Of a DNA stretch of 5,081 nucleotides, positions 1 through 5,081 are shown in pieces. Source of the stretch: Spirochaetota bacterium (lineage in GTDB: Bacteria; Spirochaetota; UBA4802; JAFGJZ01); assembly GCA_023396665.1 (NCBI GenBank), contig JAEWVL010000463.1:1-5081 (forward strand), written 5' to 3'. A program made the position numbers and the translations under genes. The number at the start of each line of letters is the position of its first letter. Position 1 is the stretch's first letter. The notes beneath the pieces were generated by a model that did no database searches, was not told the origin of the DNA, and saw only the letters and a list, made by a program, of their open reading frames with translations.

Positions 1-125
1 CAATAGAGCCGCGCAGAAGGACTGCCATCGCAGGAACTGACCCTCGAAATCAAGCGTTCATAGGTGTTTGCCCCGGCAACAAGAGGCAGAAAAGACAACA
101 ACAGGATAAAACGGATACTACGCAT
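1..125 (-). CDS. Exported protein of unknown function, N-terminal fragment
   Basis: A reading frame starts with ATG at 125 and stays open to the left edge: 41 whole codons, the C-terminus lying outside the window. The first 19 residues form a classic Sec signal peptide: MRSIR is the charged n-region, FILLLSFLPLV the hydrophobic core, and AGA a small-residue (-3,-1) motif predicting cleavage before NTYERLIS. The product is thus probably periplasmic or secreted; no lipobox cysteine is present. An in-frame TGA sits directly before the ATG, so no upstream extension is possible. A purine-rich ribosome binding site, GGGAAGGG, lies 10 bases upstream. It follows the araM-like gene by 69 bp on the same strand with no terminator between, so read-through is possible, but it may also have its own promoter at 160-189. 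Too little is visible to assign a family. Confidence 0.7.
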   Translation of the reverse strand, partial: MRSIRFILLLSFLPLVAGANTYERLISRVSSCDGSPSARLY

Positions 126-159
126 TCAGGCAGAGCCCTTCCCTTTATTCGAATGCGTC

Positions 160-189
160 ATTGTAATACATGAGCGGCGCCCCAGTCAA
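160..189 (-). promoter_or_regulatory. Candidate sigma-70 promoter for the exported protein
   Basis: On the minus strand TTGACT (184-189, five of six matches to the -35 consensus) is followed after 18 bases by TACAAT (160-165, five of six matches to the -10). Transcription would begin near 152-154 and give a leader of about 28 bases that includes the GGGAAGGG ribosome binding site at 136-143. The -35 begins just after the stop codon of the upstream dehydrogenase gene. The match was found by eye and could be chance. Confidence 0.4.
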
Positions 190-194
190 TAAAT

Positions 195-1361
195 TTACCG
201 GTACATTTCGTCAGCCAGCGATGCTGCGCAACGATCGAGAGCGTGTTCAGCATCGACATAACGCAGTATTGTATAGCGATCCCGGACATGCATAGCATTG
301 GTGATCGCTTCAATAAAGAGCGTGCGACTGATTCCGATCTGCTGCGGCGTGTGAAAGGCCCCGGCTTTTTTGAGAAGACGTTCAATCAAAGCGGCATCGG
401 GTAACACAACTGCGGGATACTTATCTTTAATATTCAAAATCTCGTACAATCGCGCCACGGTAACACTGGCTACCCCCACCATTTCGCCGTGAAGCGCATG
501 CTCTCGTTCATTTTTCAGGGCATCCATTTCCCAATAATGCGCGATATGGTGCTCGGCTCCGGAGGCCGGTCGCGAGTTTCCCGCAAAAGCCATCGCTATA
601 CCGGAAAGAAGCAGACAGTTGAGAACCTCGGAAACATCGACCTCTCCGGATTGCAGCATGGCCGCACATCGCTCAAGCGCATTTCTCATCAGTGCGGTAA
701 TCTGTTCGCAATAATACTCGCCGCTGACAAGCGAAGAAAGCTGCCAGTCGGCCAGGGCACAGTATTTTCCGATCACATCACCGATACCCGCACGCAGCAG
801 CTTCAGGGGAGCATTTTTTACGGTATCAATATCCGCAAATACCGCCTGCGGCGTTACCGCTTCGAAGGTGATCTTTTTTTTATTTTTTATCAGGGGGGAT
901 ACGCTGGATGTATAACCGTCCATTGAAGCGGCTGTGGCAAATATAACATAGGGGAGCGAACTGATATAAGCCGTATAACGGGCAAGATCATTGATCGTGC
1001 CCGAACCGACCGCGACGATGCAGTCGACTTCTTTATCAAGAGACATGGCGATTAAACCGAGCGCGCGTTCATCGGGAACAAGCTGCGGCTTTGCCGGAAA
1101 AAGAACTTCCGAGAAAGACAAGCCGGCCTGGCGAAGCGCGTCGACAAGCACGCCGCGAAAGACAGCGGTGTTTGCGTCGGCAATGACGAGAAGCTTCCTG
1201 TAATTCTTCTTTAAAAAAAATTCCGGGGCCGTCGCAAGCACCCCGGAAGTTGTATCGACAGTAATTTTTTCTACGGCAAACACATGCTCGTTTCCGCACT
1301 TGCAGCGGAAACGGACGCCGGCAAAGTTCTGCACCGGCGTATTGTGCGCAAGGATATCCAT
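195..1361 (-). CDS. araM: AraM/EgsA-type sn-glycerol-1-phosphate dehydrogenase
   Basis: A 388-residue member of the iron-containing alcohol dehydrogenase superfamily, glycerol-1-phosphate dehydrogenase branch. Characterised members reduce dihydroxyacetone phosphate to sn-glycerol-1-phosphate with NAD(P)H in the cytoplasm, using a bound Ni or Zn ion. The cofactor-binding loop VGSGTIND is at 118-125, the substrate-side TAASMDGYTSS at 143-153, and GIGDVIGK at 192-199. Likely metal ligands are D195, H271 (in GAEHHIAHYWE) and H291 (in HGEMVG). The N-terminus carries a CKCG motif (C20, C22) ahead of the Rossmann region, which I recall from other bacterial AraM proteins. The start ATG overlaps the last base of the transketolase stop codon (TAATG) and has no good ribosome binding site, so translation is probably coupled. 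The physiological product is unsettled: bacterial archaeal-type glycerophospholipid or another phosphorylated polyol. The family is clear, the exact substrate less so. Confidence 0.93.
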   Translation of the reverse strand: MDILAHNTPVQNFAGVRFRCKCGNEHVFAVEKITVDTTSGVLATAPEFFLKKNYRKLLVIADANTAVFRGVLVDALRQAGLSFSEVLFPAKPQLVPDERALGLIAMSLDKEVDCIVAVGSGTINDLARYTAYISSLPYVIFATAASMDGYTSSVSPLIKNKKKITFEAVTPQAVFADIDTVKNAPLKLLRAGIGDVIGKYCALADWQLSSLVSGEYYCEQITALMRNALERCAAMLQSGEVDVSEVLNCLLLSGIAMAFAGNSRPASGAEHHIAHYWEMDALKNEREHALHGEMVGVASVTVARLYEILNIKDKYPAVVLPDAALIERLLKKAGAFHTPQQIGISRTLFIEAITNAMHVRDRYTILRYVDAEHALDRCAASLADEMYR

Positions 1362-1363
1362 TA
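1359..1363 (-). promoter_or_regulatory. TAATG stop/start overlap coupling tkt and araM
   Basis: The transketolase stop TAA (1361-1363) and the dehydrogenase start ATG (1359-1361) share one base. No purine-rich ribosome binding site stands at the usual distance upstream of this ATG, so ribosomes most likely re-initiate after finishing transketolase. This fixes the start choice for the dehydrogenase and links the output of the two proteins. Confidence 0.75.
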
Positions 1364-3322
1364 ACGTTCGATCATCGCGAGAAGATTGGCCTCGGTTAAA
1401 CCGACACGTTCGGCAACTTTTTCACCGGGACCTGATTCACCGAAACGGTCAATACCGAGCACCTCATCGGCTAGGCCTTTCCAACCGGTCGAAACGCCGG
1501 CTTCGGCCGCGACCACGCGCACGCCACTTCCAAGCAGTTTTGCCACAGCATCTTTTCCCTGTTCGAGAAAAAGTTCACGTGAAAATACCGACAGTACACG
1601 CACGCGCTTTTTGCTTTTCGCGGCAGCAGCAAGTGCAAGCGCGACTTCTGAACCGGAAGCCAACACCGTCACCTCTGGATTTGACTCTTCTTTTGCGATA
1701 AAGTATCCCTTTTTCAAGGTCGCTTCCTTGTCCGCGTTTTTGGCAAAATACGGCAGATTCTGCCGGGTAAGAATAAGACAGCTGGGACGCTTCTTCTCTT
1801 CAAGCGCAAGCTTCCAGCAAAGCGAGGTCTCTTCGGCATCAGCGGGACGAAGAACGAGCAGATTCGGAATAAGTCGCAATGACTCAACATGCTCTATCGG
1901 CTGATGGGTAGGCCCGTCCTCACCGACGAAAATAGAGTCGTGTGTGAATACAAAAATCTGCGGGATATTCATCAGCGCCGCAAGTCGTACCGTCGGGCGC
2001 ATGTAATCGGAGAACACCAGAAATGTCGCACAAAAAGTTCTGAGACCGCCATGCAGCAGCATTCCGTTCGCGACACCGCCCATGCCGTGCTCGCGCACTC
2101 CGAAGTGCATGACACGCCCCTTACGGTTTTCAGCGGAATAATCGCCGGCGCCCTTCATTGCGGTATTGTTCGAAGGTGCAAGGTCGGCACTTCCCCCCAC
2201 GAGAAACGGCAGTGATTCTGAAAGACTCTGTATCGCGGCACCGCTTGCAACTCGGGTCGCAACCTTGTCGCCCTCTTTTACGGGGGGATACACGGCAGCG
2301 GACACATCAGCCGCCATGAAAAGATCCCACTGTTTTCTCAGTTCCGGATTTGCCGCTGACCATTTCTCGAAACGTGCGTTCCAGTCTTCGTGAAGCTTTT
2401 TGCCGGTCGCCGCACATTCGTTCATGTAATCGTAGACTTCGGGAAACACATAAAAATCCTGATCGACGGGAATACCAAGATGTGTACGCGCAGCAGCGAT
2501 TTCATCCGCCCCGAGAGGAGCACCGTGCACTGAATGTGATCCCGCCTTATTCGGTGCACCATAACCGATTATTGACTTGAGTATGATCAGAGTCGGCTTT
2601 TGAGTCTCTTTCTTCGCTTCTTCGACCAGTTTTGTGATCTGTTCGAGATCATAGGCGTCACCGCTCAAGGTCTGCCACCCATAAGCTTCAAAACGTTTCG
2701 CAACATCTTCGGTAAACGCGATTGAGGTATCGCCCTCTATTGTGATACGATTTGAATCATAAAACACGATAAGTTTTCCCAACTTGAGGTGTCCGGCCAT
2801 TGAAGCCGCCTCAGCAGTAAGGCCTTCCATCAGGCATCCATCACCGCTTATTGCATAGGTATAGTGATCGATGATTTTGTCTGCCGCGGTATTGAAGCGT
2901 GCGGCGAGCATTGTTTCAGCAATCGCCATTCCAACCGCATTGGAGAAACCCGCCCCCAGGGGACCGGTTGTCGTTTCTACACCCGCAGTATGACCGTACT
3001 CGGGATGTCCAGGTGTCTTTGATCCTATCTGTCTGAAATTTTTGACTTCATCCAGAGAAAGCCCGTATCCGCTCAGATGAAGCAGTGAATAGAGGAACAT
3101 CGAGCCGTGTCCTGCTGAGAGTACGAAACGGTCACGATCAGCCCAGTCCGGTGACTTGGGATCATGGCGCATTATCTGTGAAAACAGAAGCGCTCCGAGG
3201 TCAGCTATTCCCATCGGCAGACCGGGGTGTCCCGAATTTGCCTTTTGCACTCCGTCCATACTCAATGCGCGCACCGAGGTCGCCGTTTTTTTCAGTTTTT
3301 CAATCGTGTCTGGTTTCAACAT
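1361..3322 (-). CDS. tkt: Transketolase
   Basis: A complete 653-residue thiamine-diphosphate enzyme, the normal length for bacterial transketolase. It moves two-carbon ketol units between xylulose-5-phosphate and ribose-5-phosphate or erythrose-4-phosphate in the cytosolic non-oxidative pentose phosphate pathway. Visible landmarks in order: SGHPG (H32), AGHGSM (H72), GPLGAG (120-125), the ThDP/metal motif GDGCLMEG (160-167) ending in the N of DSNRITIEGD (N191), SVHGAPLG (H266), the pyrimidine-domain GVREHGM with catalytic E411, the HDSIFVGEDGPTHQPIE segment (461-477; H461, D469, H473) and LTRQNLP (R520). The C-terminal domain GWKGLADEVLGIDRFG is typical. AAGGA (3331-3335) sits 8 bases before the ATG within an A-rich tract. 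It lies 15 bp after the ribbon-helix-helix-like gene and overlaps araM, so the three are probably co-transcribed. Supply of pentose phosphates fits the nearby arabinofuranosidase. Confidence 0.98.
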   Translation of the reverse strand: MLKPDTIEKLKKTATSVRALSMDGVQKANSGHPGLPMGIADLGALLFSQIMRHDPKSPDWADRDRFVLSAGHGSMFLYSLLHLSGYGLSLDEVKNFRQIGSKTPGHPEYGHTAGVETTTGPLGAGFSNAVGMAIAETMLAARFNTAADKIIDHYTYAISGDGCLMEGLTAEAASMAGHLKLGKLIVFYDSNRITIEGDTSIAFTEDVAKRFEAYGWQTLSGDAYDLEQITKLVEEAKKETQKPTLIILKSIIGYGAPNKAGSHSVHGAPLGADEIAAARTHLGIPVDQDFYVFPEVYDYMNECAATGKKLHEDWNARFEKWSAANPELRKQWDLFMAADVSAAVYPPVKEGDKVATRVASGAAIQSLSESLPFLVGGSADLAPSNNTAMKGAGDYSAENRKGRVMHFGVREHGMGGVANGMLLHGGLRTFCATFLVFSDYMRPTVRLAALMNIPQIFVFTHDSIFVGEDGPTHQPIEHVESLRLIPNLLVLRPADAEETSLCWKLALEEKKRPSCLILTRQNLPYFAKNADKEATLKKGYFIAKEESNPEVTVLASGSEVALALAAAAKSKKRVRVLSVFSRELFLEQGKDAVAKLLGSGVRVVAAEAGVSTGWKGLADEVLGIDRFGESGPGEKVAERVGLTEANLLAMIER

Positions 3323-3330
3323 TTTCTTTT

Positions 3331-3335
3331 TCCTT
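3331..3335 (-). promoter_or_regulatory. Ribosome binding site of tkt
   Basis: AAGGA on the minus strand is spaced 8 bases from the transketolase ATG. It lies wholly inside the 15-bp gap after the stop codon of the upstream small gene, so transketolase can be initiated independently of that gene's translation. Confidence 0.7.
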
Positions 3336-3337
3336 TT

Positions 3338-3814
3338 TTATGTTGTTTCTTCTTTTTTCAGCCTAAGATCCCAACAAATTGTCCAAAATTCGTCGGTTTT
3401 ATCCCGTTTATAATGAACATTATATCTAGCATTAAAATAGTTAGTATTAATCTCATATTTATCGATCTGTGAATCAAGTCCATTTTCAAGCAACTTGTCT
3501 AAAAAAAGGTCAATAGCCACGTTATACATCAAACTGACAGAAACCTTGAAAACAAGCCTTTGAGAAACACCAAACTCATAGCATCTGGGTTCAAGACATA
3601 CATGCCAAATCAAATACTCTTCAGATCTGTTGAAGCTCTGGTACTCGACGGCTTTCCATAAAGTTGCGCTGTTTTGTCTGAACTTAAGCCGGGTCTTTCG
3701 AATGAGAACCGCAAGGACATCCGATACCGGAACACCAAAAAACCGGGCAGCAGCAATGAGCCTTTCTTTACGTTCCGGCGTAACGCAAATACTAGTTGAA
3801 ATTTTCTTTCGCAT
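3338..3814 (-). CDS. Small protein with ribbon-helix-helix-like N-terminus, function unknown
   Basis: A 158-residue soluble protein that I cannot place in a named family. Residues 3-11 (KISTSICVT) look like a basic beta strand, followed by a charged helix (PERKERLIAAARFF, 13-26), a glycine turn (G27) and a second helix (VSDVLAVLIRKTRL, 30-43). This is the strand-helix-helix order of CopG/Arc-type DNA-binding proteins. Residues 45-158 are rich in aromatic residues (YLIWHV, FWTICW) and match no motif I know; they could sense a ligand or mediate oligomerisation. I chose the ATG at 3814 because GAGGG lies just upstream. The frame extends to a GTG at 3922, but that codon lies inside an inverted repeat and a candidate promoter. 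The gene is AT-rich (about 36% GC in 3361-3660) compared with tkt. It ends 15 bp before tkt, suggesting co-transcription. A regulatory role, perhaps on its own operon, is inference only. Confidence 0.75.
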   Translation of the reverse strand: MRKKISTSICVTPERKERLIAAARFFGVPVSDVLAVLIRKTRLKFRQNSATLWKAVEYQSFNRSEEYLIWHVCLEPRCYEFGVSQRLVFKVSVSLMYNVAIDLFLDKLLENGLDSQIDKYEINTNYFNARYNVHYKRDKTDEFWTICWDLRLKKEETT

Positions 3815-3907
3815 GTTCCCTCGCAAATACATATACGAGTAATACGTTTGAGAAGAGGGAAATGTTGAAATATTTGTTAAAACTAAAAATAGTCCTTTTA
3901 AAAAGCA

Positions 3908-3935
3908 ACAATAATTCTTCACACTTGAGAGTCAA
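3908..3935 (-). promoter_or_regulatory. Candidate sigma-70 promoter for the small gene-tkt-araM unit
   Basis: On the minus strand TTGACT (3930-3935) is followed after 16 bases by TATTGT (3908-3913, four of six matches to the -10). It lies in the intergenic stretch about 95 bp upstream of the ATG at 3814, giving a leader of roughly 85-90 bases. Its -35 element falls inside the inverted repeat at 3921-3939, so a protein bound there would block RNA polymerase. Found by eye. Confidence 0.35.
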
Positions 3936-3939
3936 GTGT
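3921..3939. repeat. Perfect inverted repeat, 8-bp arms, operator-like
   Basis: ACACTTGA (3921-3928) and TCAAGTGT (3932-3939) are exact reverse complements separated by GAG. The repeat covers the -35 and the upstream half of the spacer of the candidate promoter at 3908-3935. A dimeric regulator, possibly the ribbon-helix-helix-like protein encoded just downstream, is a reasonable candidate binder. The repeat itself is certain; its function is inferred. Confidence 0.6.
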
Positions 3940-3969
3940 TTCATTCGAATTAAATTGCAATGCAGACTT

Positions 3970-3992
3970 GGAATAAATTGTCAATTTATTCC
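3970..3992. repeat. Perfect 23-bp inverted repeat with one central base
   Basis: GGAATAAATTG (3970-3980) and CAATTTATTCC (3982-3992) are exact reverse complements around a single T. The minus strand of its centre reads TTGACA, a perfect -35 hexamer, but no convincing -10 follows at 16-18 bases. With almost no loop it is better suited to binding a symmetric protein dimer than to forming an RNA hairpin. It shows no run of T characteristic of a terminator. Confidence 0.6.
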
Positions 3993-4009
3993 GTGTGGAA
4001 CCAGGAATA

Positions 4010-4057
4010 GCTCCGGTAAAGCTGCCCAAATTAACAACCAGGCATCACTACCGGAGC
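4010..4057 (-). terminator. Long-loop hairpin after the arabinofuranosidase gene, possible terminator
   Basis: GCTCCGGTA (4010-4018) pairs exactly with TACCGGAGC (4049-4057). Inside it, TGCC (4023-4026) can pair with GGCA (4041-4044), leaving a symmetric 4-by-4 internal loop and a 14-base apical loop. It begins 11 bases past the arabinofuranosidase stop codon, the usual place for a transcription end. No T-run follows on the minus strand, so it is not a standard intrinsic terminator and might instead be a 3'-end stabiliser or another structured element. Confidence 0.4.
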
Positions 4058-4068
4058 AAGAGGAGGTT

Positions 4069-5081
4069 TTACCTTTTTACCTGAAATCTCAAGACATTCC
4101 AGGAAAGATTCTTCAGTGGCACAGAAAAAAGACCGTTTTTTCCACCGCTGACGACAGTGGGCACAGAATGGGGAATAACTGCTTTCGGGTTATCAAAAGT
4201 GTTCGCAGCATAAATATCGTCGCCATGCATTAGCAGATGCTCTTCAAGTGTCATCTCGCCAAACGAACGCAAATCCAAACTGAGTTCGATAACGTCATGA
4301 ACATCAGTATTCAAAGCAAAGATCGTGACTGTCTCAGCACTTTCATCACAGGTCGCAGCCATTTGCAGAAGCGGAACCTCACCCCAGGTCTTGGTTTCTA
4401 TTAGCGGAGCATTGACAAGTACCTTAAGCGCATGCCCTCTTCCATAATGTGAAACCTGCTGAAAAGGATAATACGTACTCTGCTTAAGAACACCACCACC
4501 CGGCTTTGTCAATATCGGTGCGATGACATTCACTAGCTGGGCAAGACTTGCCATTTTAACACGATCACAATTATTTACAAGGGTACACATCAAGCCCCCG
4601 AGAACCAGCGCATCCAGAAGAGAGTAGCTATCTTCCAAAATTGAAGGTGCGCATTCCCAGGGATGTTCAGATTGCTTCTTCTGGTACCAGACATTCCACT
4701 CATCAAAAGACAATAGCACATTCCGTTTGCTTCGTGTTTTGGCTTTAGCAAAATCAATGATTCCGCCCACTGTTCGAATCAGATAATCCATATTATGAAA
4801 TGACGCCAGAAAATCCTCAACACTACCCTCATTTTCATAGTAGCTATGAAGGGAAAGATAGTCAATATGTTCATAAAGATTCTCAAGCACAACTCTGTCC
4901 CAATCTGGAAATGAGTGCATTCGTGAAGAAGAACTCCCACAGGCAACCAGTTTAATGGATGGATCCACCCATTTCATTATTTTACCCGCTTCTCGTGCCT
5001 TTTTCGCATAGTCTTCGGCCGATAACTGACAAATCTGCCAGTGCCCATCCATCTCGTTTCCCAGACACCATATCTTAATAT
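4069..5081 (-). CDS. abfA: GH51 alpha-L-arabinofuranosidase, C-terminal part
   Basis: The frame is open across the right edge, leaving 337 codons plus stop; the start is outside. The product hydrolyses terminal alpha-L-arabinofuranosyl groups from arabinan or arabinoxylan oligosaccharides by a retaining mechanism. The first visible residues, WCLGNEMDGHWQ, hold the acid/base glutamate (codon 5053-5055). The nucleophile is the glutamate in SFDEWNVWY (codon 4699-4701), 118 residues later, close to the spacing known for Geobacillus AbfA. LSLHSYY and MASLAQLVNVIAP are further GH51 signatures of the (beta/alpha)8 barrel. The remainder, from about LIETKTWGEVPLLQ to the end, is the C-terminal beta-sandwich domain. 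Projected full length is about 500 residues, usual for intracellular GH51 enzymes; whether a signal peptide exists cannot be seen. No gene overlaps its 3' end and a hairpin follows it, so it probably ends its own transcript. GC is about 42% in sampled blocks, lower than in tkt. Confidence 0.96.
   Translation of the reverse strand, partial: IKIWCLGNEMDGHWQICQLSAEDYAKKAREAGKIMKWVDPSIKLVACGSSSSRMHSFPDWDRVVLENLYEHIDYLSLHSYYENEGSVEDFLASFHNMDYLIRTVGGIIDFAKAKTRSKRNVLLSFDEWNVWYQKKQSEHPWECAPSILEDSYSLLDALVLGGLMCTLVNNCDRVKMASLAQLVNVIAPILTKPGGGVLKQSTYYPFQQVSHYGRGHALKVLVNAPLIETKTWGEVPLLQMAATCDESAETVTIFALNTDVHDVIELSLDLRSFGEMTLEEHLLMHGDDIYAANTFDNPKAVIPHSVPTVVSGGKNGLFSVPLKNLSWNVLRFQVKR

Noticed and set aside
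158..385. A 75-codon minus-strand frame running past the end of araM
   Set aside because: It is out of frame with araM across its conserved C-terminus and has no plausible ribosome binding site or motif.
489..926. A 145-codon plus-strand frame opposite araM
   Set aside because: It is antisense to the conserved catalytic core of the dehydrogenase, and its product shows no domain pattern.
1386..1904. A 172-codon plus-strand frame opposite the end of transketolase
   Set aside because: The Ser/Arg/Ala-rich product is typical of the reverse strand of a GC-rich gene; the true gene on the minus strand is unmistakable.
3419..3424. A perfect minus-strand TATAAT upstream of tkt that could be an internal promoter
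   Set aside because: It lies inside the small gene, in very AT-rich sequence, and no recognisable -35 is present at 16-18 bases.
3815..3922. N-terminal extension of the small protein to a GTG at 3922
   Set aside because: The GTG lacks a ribosome binding site and lies within an inverted repeat and a candidate promoter. The ATG at 3814 has GAGGG upstream and begins exactly at the ribbon-helix-helix-like strand.
3921..4057. Integron attC site
   Set aside because: The inverted repeats lack the GTTRRRY and RYYYAAC core sites on either strand, and no integrase is in the window.
3796..4233. A 145-codon plus-strand open frame spanning the intergenic region and the end of abfA
   Set aside because: It overlaps the start of the small gene and the conserved C-terminus of the arabinofuranosidase on the opposite strand, and its product has low-complexity, patternless composition.

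Overview
The window looks like chromosomal DNA from a bacterium with a pentose/arabinose theme. Every supported gene lies on the minus strand, so transcription runs from the right edge to the left edge. The taxon cannot be fixed from the sequence. My impression from the transketolase and the small ribbon-helix-helix-like protein is a spirochaete (Treponema/Spirochaeta type), but this is a low-confidence inference.

Reading in the direction of transcription:
- 5081-4069: the C-terminal two-thirds of a GH51 alpha-L-arabinofuranosidase. The cut falls just before the catalytic acid/base motif.
- 4068-3815: a very AT-rich, 254-bp intergenic stretch holding three separate inverted repeats and a candidate promoter.
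- 3814-3338: a small protein with a ribbon-helix-helix-like N-terminus and an unrecognised C-terminal part.
- 3322-1361: a complete transketolase, 15 bp after the small protein.
- 1361-195: an AraM/EgsA-type glycerol-1-phosphate dehydrogenase that overlaps the transketolase stop codon by one base.
- 189-126: a short gap with a plausible promoter.
- 125-1: the first 41 codons of an exported protein with a clear Sec signal peptide.

The arabinofuranosidase would release L-arabinose from arabinan or arabinoxylan oligomers. Transketolase handles the xylulose-5-phosphate that L-arabinose catabolism produces. AraM is encoded in the arabinose operon of Bacillus subtilis, where abfA is also the last gene. 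The grouping therefore echoes a known arrangement, although the arabinose isomerase, kinase and epimerase are not visible here.

Base composition is uneven. Hand-counted 60-base blocks give about 50-55% GC over most of transketolase and araM, about 42% in the arabinofuranosidase, about 36% in the small gene and under 30% in its upstream region. This suggests the small gene and its control region have a different history from their neighbours. No RNA gene, CRISPR array or recognisable insertion sequence was seen.
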